Shown here in pieces: positions 61,638 through 64,000 of a stretch of DNA of 64,000 bases. The notes under the pieces were generated by a model. That model did not search any database and was not told the DNA's origin. It was given only the letters and a program-made list of their open reading frames with translations. Within the stretch, counting starts at the first letter, position 1. Each line of letters begins with the position of its first letter. The stretch lies in the NCBI RefSeq assembly GCF_003391055.1, contig NZ_QUAJ01000014.1:26970-90969 (forward strand), given 5' to 3'. Both the position numbers and the translations under genes were made by a program. The DNA is from Psychrilyobacter piezotolerans. GTDB taxonomy: Bacteria; Fusobacteriota; Fusobacteriia; Fusobacteriales; Fusobacteriaceae.

Positions 61638-62173
61638 TGAAAAAAATTATAACACTGTTTTTTTTGACAACCTGCCTGACCTTTGCTATCCCCAATTTTG
61701 AAAGTTTAGGATGGGGGTTCAGTATAGATGCCATCAAAGGTTTTTATCCTGAGGTGGAAAGGGAATTTACACCTAGCAGCAACGTCACAAAATATAATTA
61801 TTATCCCAAGGGTACAGATATAGGGAAAGTTGTCTTCTATCTCGTGGACAACCAGCTCTATAAGATAGTAACGGTCTTTGACCCGACTAAGGTCAGATCA
61901 GCTGATGTAGAAGGGCTGTTCAAAGATTATTCACAAAAATGGGGAGAACCGGATTCCGCTCCCTTTGAAGAAAATTACGACAATTTTTCTATCAGAGGAA
62001 ATGAACATACCTGGATCGTTGGAACTACCTATGTTTCACTTATTGGACAGGATTATTTTGATCACGACAATAACTTAACCGATTCGAAGTTAATGGTTGA
62101 ATACGGACTCATCGACCCGGCTAAAAGAAAAAAAGACTCATCTTTAAATAATTTGATTTTAGATAAAAAATAA
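61637..62173 (+). CDS. Exported hypothetical protein, 178 residues
   Basis: The N-terminal 18-20 residues form a cleavable signal (MKKIITLFFLTTCLTFA, cleavage likely after A). The mature part has repeated Tyr/Gly/Asp features and a segment like SIDAIKGFYPEVEREF and SQKWGEPDSAPFEENYDNF, reminiscent of periplasmic proteins that compare a sequence step, but no family is recognised. It overlaps the previous stop by one base (TAATG), so translation is coupled. A gene for an M32 peptidase follows after 20 nt. Confidence 0.7.
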   Translation: MKKIITLFFLTTCLTFAIPNFESLGWGFSIDAIKGFYPEVEREFTPSSNVTKYNYYPKGTDIGKVVFYLVDNQLYKIVTVFDPTKVRSADVEGLFKDYSQKWGEPDSAPFEENYDNFSIRGNEHTWIVGTTYVSLIGQDYFDHDNNLTDSKLMVEYGLIDPAKRKKDSSLNNLILDKK

Positions 62174-62193
62174 GCAGATCATGGGGGGAGAAA

Positions 62194-63696
62194 ATGAAAT
62201 ATCAGGAAGCATTGGATTATGTAATCAATAAGTTAGAGGAACTCAGTAATTATGACTATGCATCATCGATTATTTACTGGGATTTAGAAACTGGAGCACC
62301 TAAAGAAGGGATTAGAAAAGCTTCTAAAGTCCTGGGTTTCTATAGTGGTGAATCCCATAAAATTCTAACCGATCACAAATTCAATAAAAATTTAGATCTT
62401 TTACTTGCAAATTTAGATCTTTTAGATGCAATCCATAAAAAAATCGTCATTGAAACTAAAAAAGACATCGAAAATATAAAAAAGATTCCTTTACACGAGT
62501 ATAAAGAATACAGTGAACTTCTATCCAAGGCCCAGCCTGTATGGGCAGAAGCCCGGGGAAAAAATGATTTCTCATTATTCCTGCCCTACTTAGAAAAAAT
62601 AATCAAATACAAACAAAACTATGTGAATTATAAAGGGTATAAAGAACATCCCTATGACGCTGTTCTGGATGATTACGAGCCTGGAATAACTGTTAAGCAG
62701 CTGGATATATTCTTTGAAGATTTAAAGGAAAAACTTGTTCCCCTCATCTTAAAGATCAATAAAAAGAAAGATTTTATATCCGATGACCTTTTAAAATTAG
62801 ACTATTCCGTTGAAAAACAGAAAGATTTTTCTATATTCATAGCAAAATATCTTGGGTTTGATTTCGAAAGGGGCTTATTGAAGGAAAGTGCACATCCATT
62901 TTCTATGGGGCTCAACAAATATGATGTGAGGATGACTACCAGATACTTCTCCAATGATCTGCAGCCGTCTCTTTTTGGAACTATCCATGAATCAGGCCAC
63001 TCTATATACGAACAAAATATAGGTGAGGATATATGGGAGACTCGATTAGGCGGTGGGAACTCCATGGGGATCCATGAATCCCAATCCAGATTGTATGAAA
63101 ATTTAGTTGCCAGAAGTTTGGAATTTTGGATCCCGATCTATCCAAAATTACAGGAAGTTTTCCCTGAAAATTTAAAAGATGTTACTCTGGATGAATTTTA
63201 TAAAGCTATCAATAAGAGCCAGTCCGACCTGATTAGAGTTGAAGCTGATGAACTTACTTATTCATTGCACATTATCCTCAGATACGAGATCGAAAAGGAA
63301 CTGATTGAGGGTAAAATTAGGGCTTGTGACCTGCCAAAAATTTGGAATGAACGAATGGAAAAATATCTTGGGGTAACTCCTCCCAATGACTCCCATGGTG
63401 TTCTGCAGGATGTCCACTGGGCTGCCGGGTTATTTGGATATTTCCCATCCTATGCTCTAGGAAGTGCCAATGCTTCCCAGATAATGAATACAATGAGAGA
63501 TAAATTAGATGTAGATACCATCTTAAAAGAGGGTAGATTAGAGAAAATCAAAGAATATTTGGGAGAGAATATCCATAAATACGGAAAATTAAAAGATCCC
63601 AATGAAATTATGGAGATTGCCACTGGAGAAACTCCTAATTCAAAATATTATGTAGATTATTTAATCGATAAATACAGTAAATTATACGAAGTATAA
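62194..63696 (+). CDS. Carboxypeptidase Taq, M32 family metallopeptidase
   Basis: 500 residues, the family length. The zinc motif is HESGH at residues 265-269 (TIHESGHSIYEQ), with the third ligand in GIHESQSRLYENL downstream. Other M32 hallmarks are IIYWDLETGAPKEG at the N-terminus, DVRMTTRYF and GVLQDVHWAAGLFGYFPSYALG. Removes C-terminal amino acids from peptides in the cytoplasm. ATG 62194 is preceded by a GGGGGGAG site. Confidence 0.95.
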   Translation: MKYQEALDYVINKLEELSNYDYASSIIYWDLETGAPKEGIRKASKVLGFYSGESHKILTDHKFNKNLDLLLANLDLLDAIHKKIVIETKKDIENIKKIPLHEYKEYSELLSKAQPVWAEARGKNDFSLFLPYLEKIIKYKQNYVNYKGYKEHPYDAVLDDYEPGITVKQLDIFFEDLKEKLVPLILKINKKKDFISDDLLKLDYSVEKQKDFSIFIAKYLGFDFERGLLKESAHPFSMGLNKYDVRMTTRYFSNDLQPSLFGTIHESGHSIYEQNIGEDIWETRLGGGNSMGIHESQSRLYENLVARSLEFWIPIYPKLQEVFPENLKDVTLDEFYKAINKSQSDLIRVEADELTYSLHIILRYEIEKELIEGKIRACDLPKIWNERMEKYLGVTPPNDSHGVLQDVHWAAGLFGYFPSYALGSANASQIMNTMRDKLDVDTILKEGRLEKIKEYLGENIHKYGKLKDPNEIMEIATGETPNSKYYVDYLIDKYSKLYEV

Positions 63697-64000
63697 TTTA
63701 TAAAATTTTATAATAAAAAGTGGTTCTTGTATCTAATGGGAATCACTTTTTTTTTCACAAGTCTAGTAATTAATTTTTTATTGTTTAAAAACGTTATAAT
63801 ACACTTTTAAATCTCCGTTGTATTGACATTCATTTATAAATATTACATACTTTTACTACTTAAACCTTTATAATGTTTATGGTAAAGTAAAAAGACAGCA
63901 CAGTTGCAAAGTAAAATGTCAGCGTTTTAGCAATAAATAAAAAAAGACCATTGACACATATCAAATTACACTCTAATAATTTAAGTGACTAAACTAAACT
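63697..64000. other. Right-edge intergenic region with a terminator and a probable outward promoter
   Basis: No gene begins within the last 304 bp. After the terminator the sequence is AT-rich. At 63951-63980 TTGACA, an 18-bp spacer and AATAAT form a plausible plus-strand promoter for a gene beyond the edge. Confidence 0.55.
63715..63756 (+). terminator. Intrinsic terminator of the M32 peptidase gene
   Basis: AAAAAGTGGTTCT (63715-63727) pairs with the segment at about 63738-63751 through A-U, G-C and G-U pairs, followed by a run of T. Confidence 0.8.

Noticed and set aside
63784..63799. Possible third copy of the LacI-type operator (TTTAAAAACGTTATAA)
   Set aside because: Only half of the palindrome matches, and it lies far from the inositol genes; chance match in AT-rich DNA is more likely.

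Overview
The window looks like chromosome of a member of the Fusobacteriota, probably near Ilyobacter, Propionigenium or Psychrilyobacter. It is very A/T-rich. Its envelope genes are Gram-negative (LptB, LptF/LptG, a long LptA-like protein, RodA), while some gene orders are Firmicutes-like (accD-accA-pfkA-pyk). It also carries anaerobic and fermentative functions: a glycyl-radical enzyme with its activase, and methionine gamma-lyase. The genus is an inference from gene content; no rRNA gene is present.

Layout. 1-10.5 kb: a minus-strand myo-inositol catabolic operon (dehydrogenase, sugar-type ABC transporter, iolB, iolD, iolE, iolG, iolA running off the left edge). It is faced by a divergent LacI-family regulator, with two near-identical palindromic operators in the shared intergenic region. 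11.9-17 kb: rplS, the YjjW/YjjI glycyl-radical pair, and an ABC exporter followed by a small remnant of a lost paralogue. 17.1-20.6 kb: a compact AT-rich defence island that reads as CBASS: unknown coiled-coil protein, CD-NTase, E2-like protein fused to a SEC-C zinc motif, S-4TM pore-type effector and a 39-residue basic protein. 20.6-21.6 kb: about 1 kb without genes, including a GC-rich foldback element. 21.6-24.6 kb: metNIQ behind a leader peptide with four consecutive Met codons and an intrinsic terminator, a probable methionine-sensing attenuator. 24.7-26.2 kb: two poorly characterised envelope proteins. 26.4-30.8 kb: accDA-pfkA-pyk. 31.2-55 kb: housekeeping envelope, secretion, repair and translation genes (rodA, dut, an M16 peptidase, lptG/lptF, cvpA, an rRNA methyltransferase, secF/secD, ruvX, alaS, lptB, a giant LptA-like protein, mutS, dusB) and small unknowns. 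54-60.5 kb: an AI-2E-type exporter, then a sulfur amino acid cluster (DAACS symporter, megL, MalY/PatB lyase, divergent MocR regulator). 60.6-63.7 kb: yaaA, two small proteins and an M32 carboxypeptidase.

Connections. Methionine handling appears twice: regulated uptake (metNIQ) and degradation (megL plus a C-S lyase next to an amino acid symporter). LPS export parts lie in two blocks (lptFG at 35-37 kb; lptB and the LptA-like protein at 45-48.5 kb), with no separate lptC. Several families of short dispersed intergenic repeats recur at about ten places, and many copies have the same orientation relative to the gene downstream.

Strongest candidates for something undescribed: the Met-codon leader at 21648-21820, the E2/SEC-C CBASS operon with its two unknown extra proteins, the 895-residue membrane-anchored LptA-like protein, and the gene-oriented repeat family.
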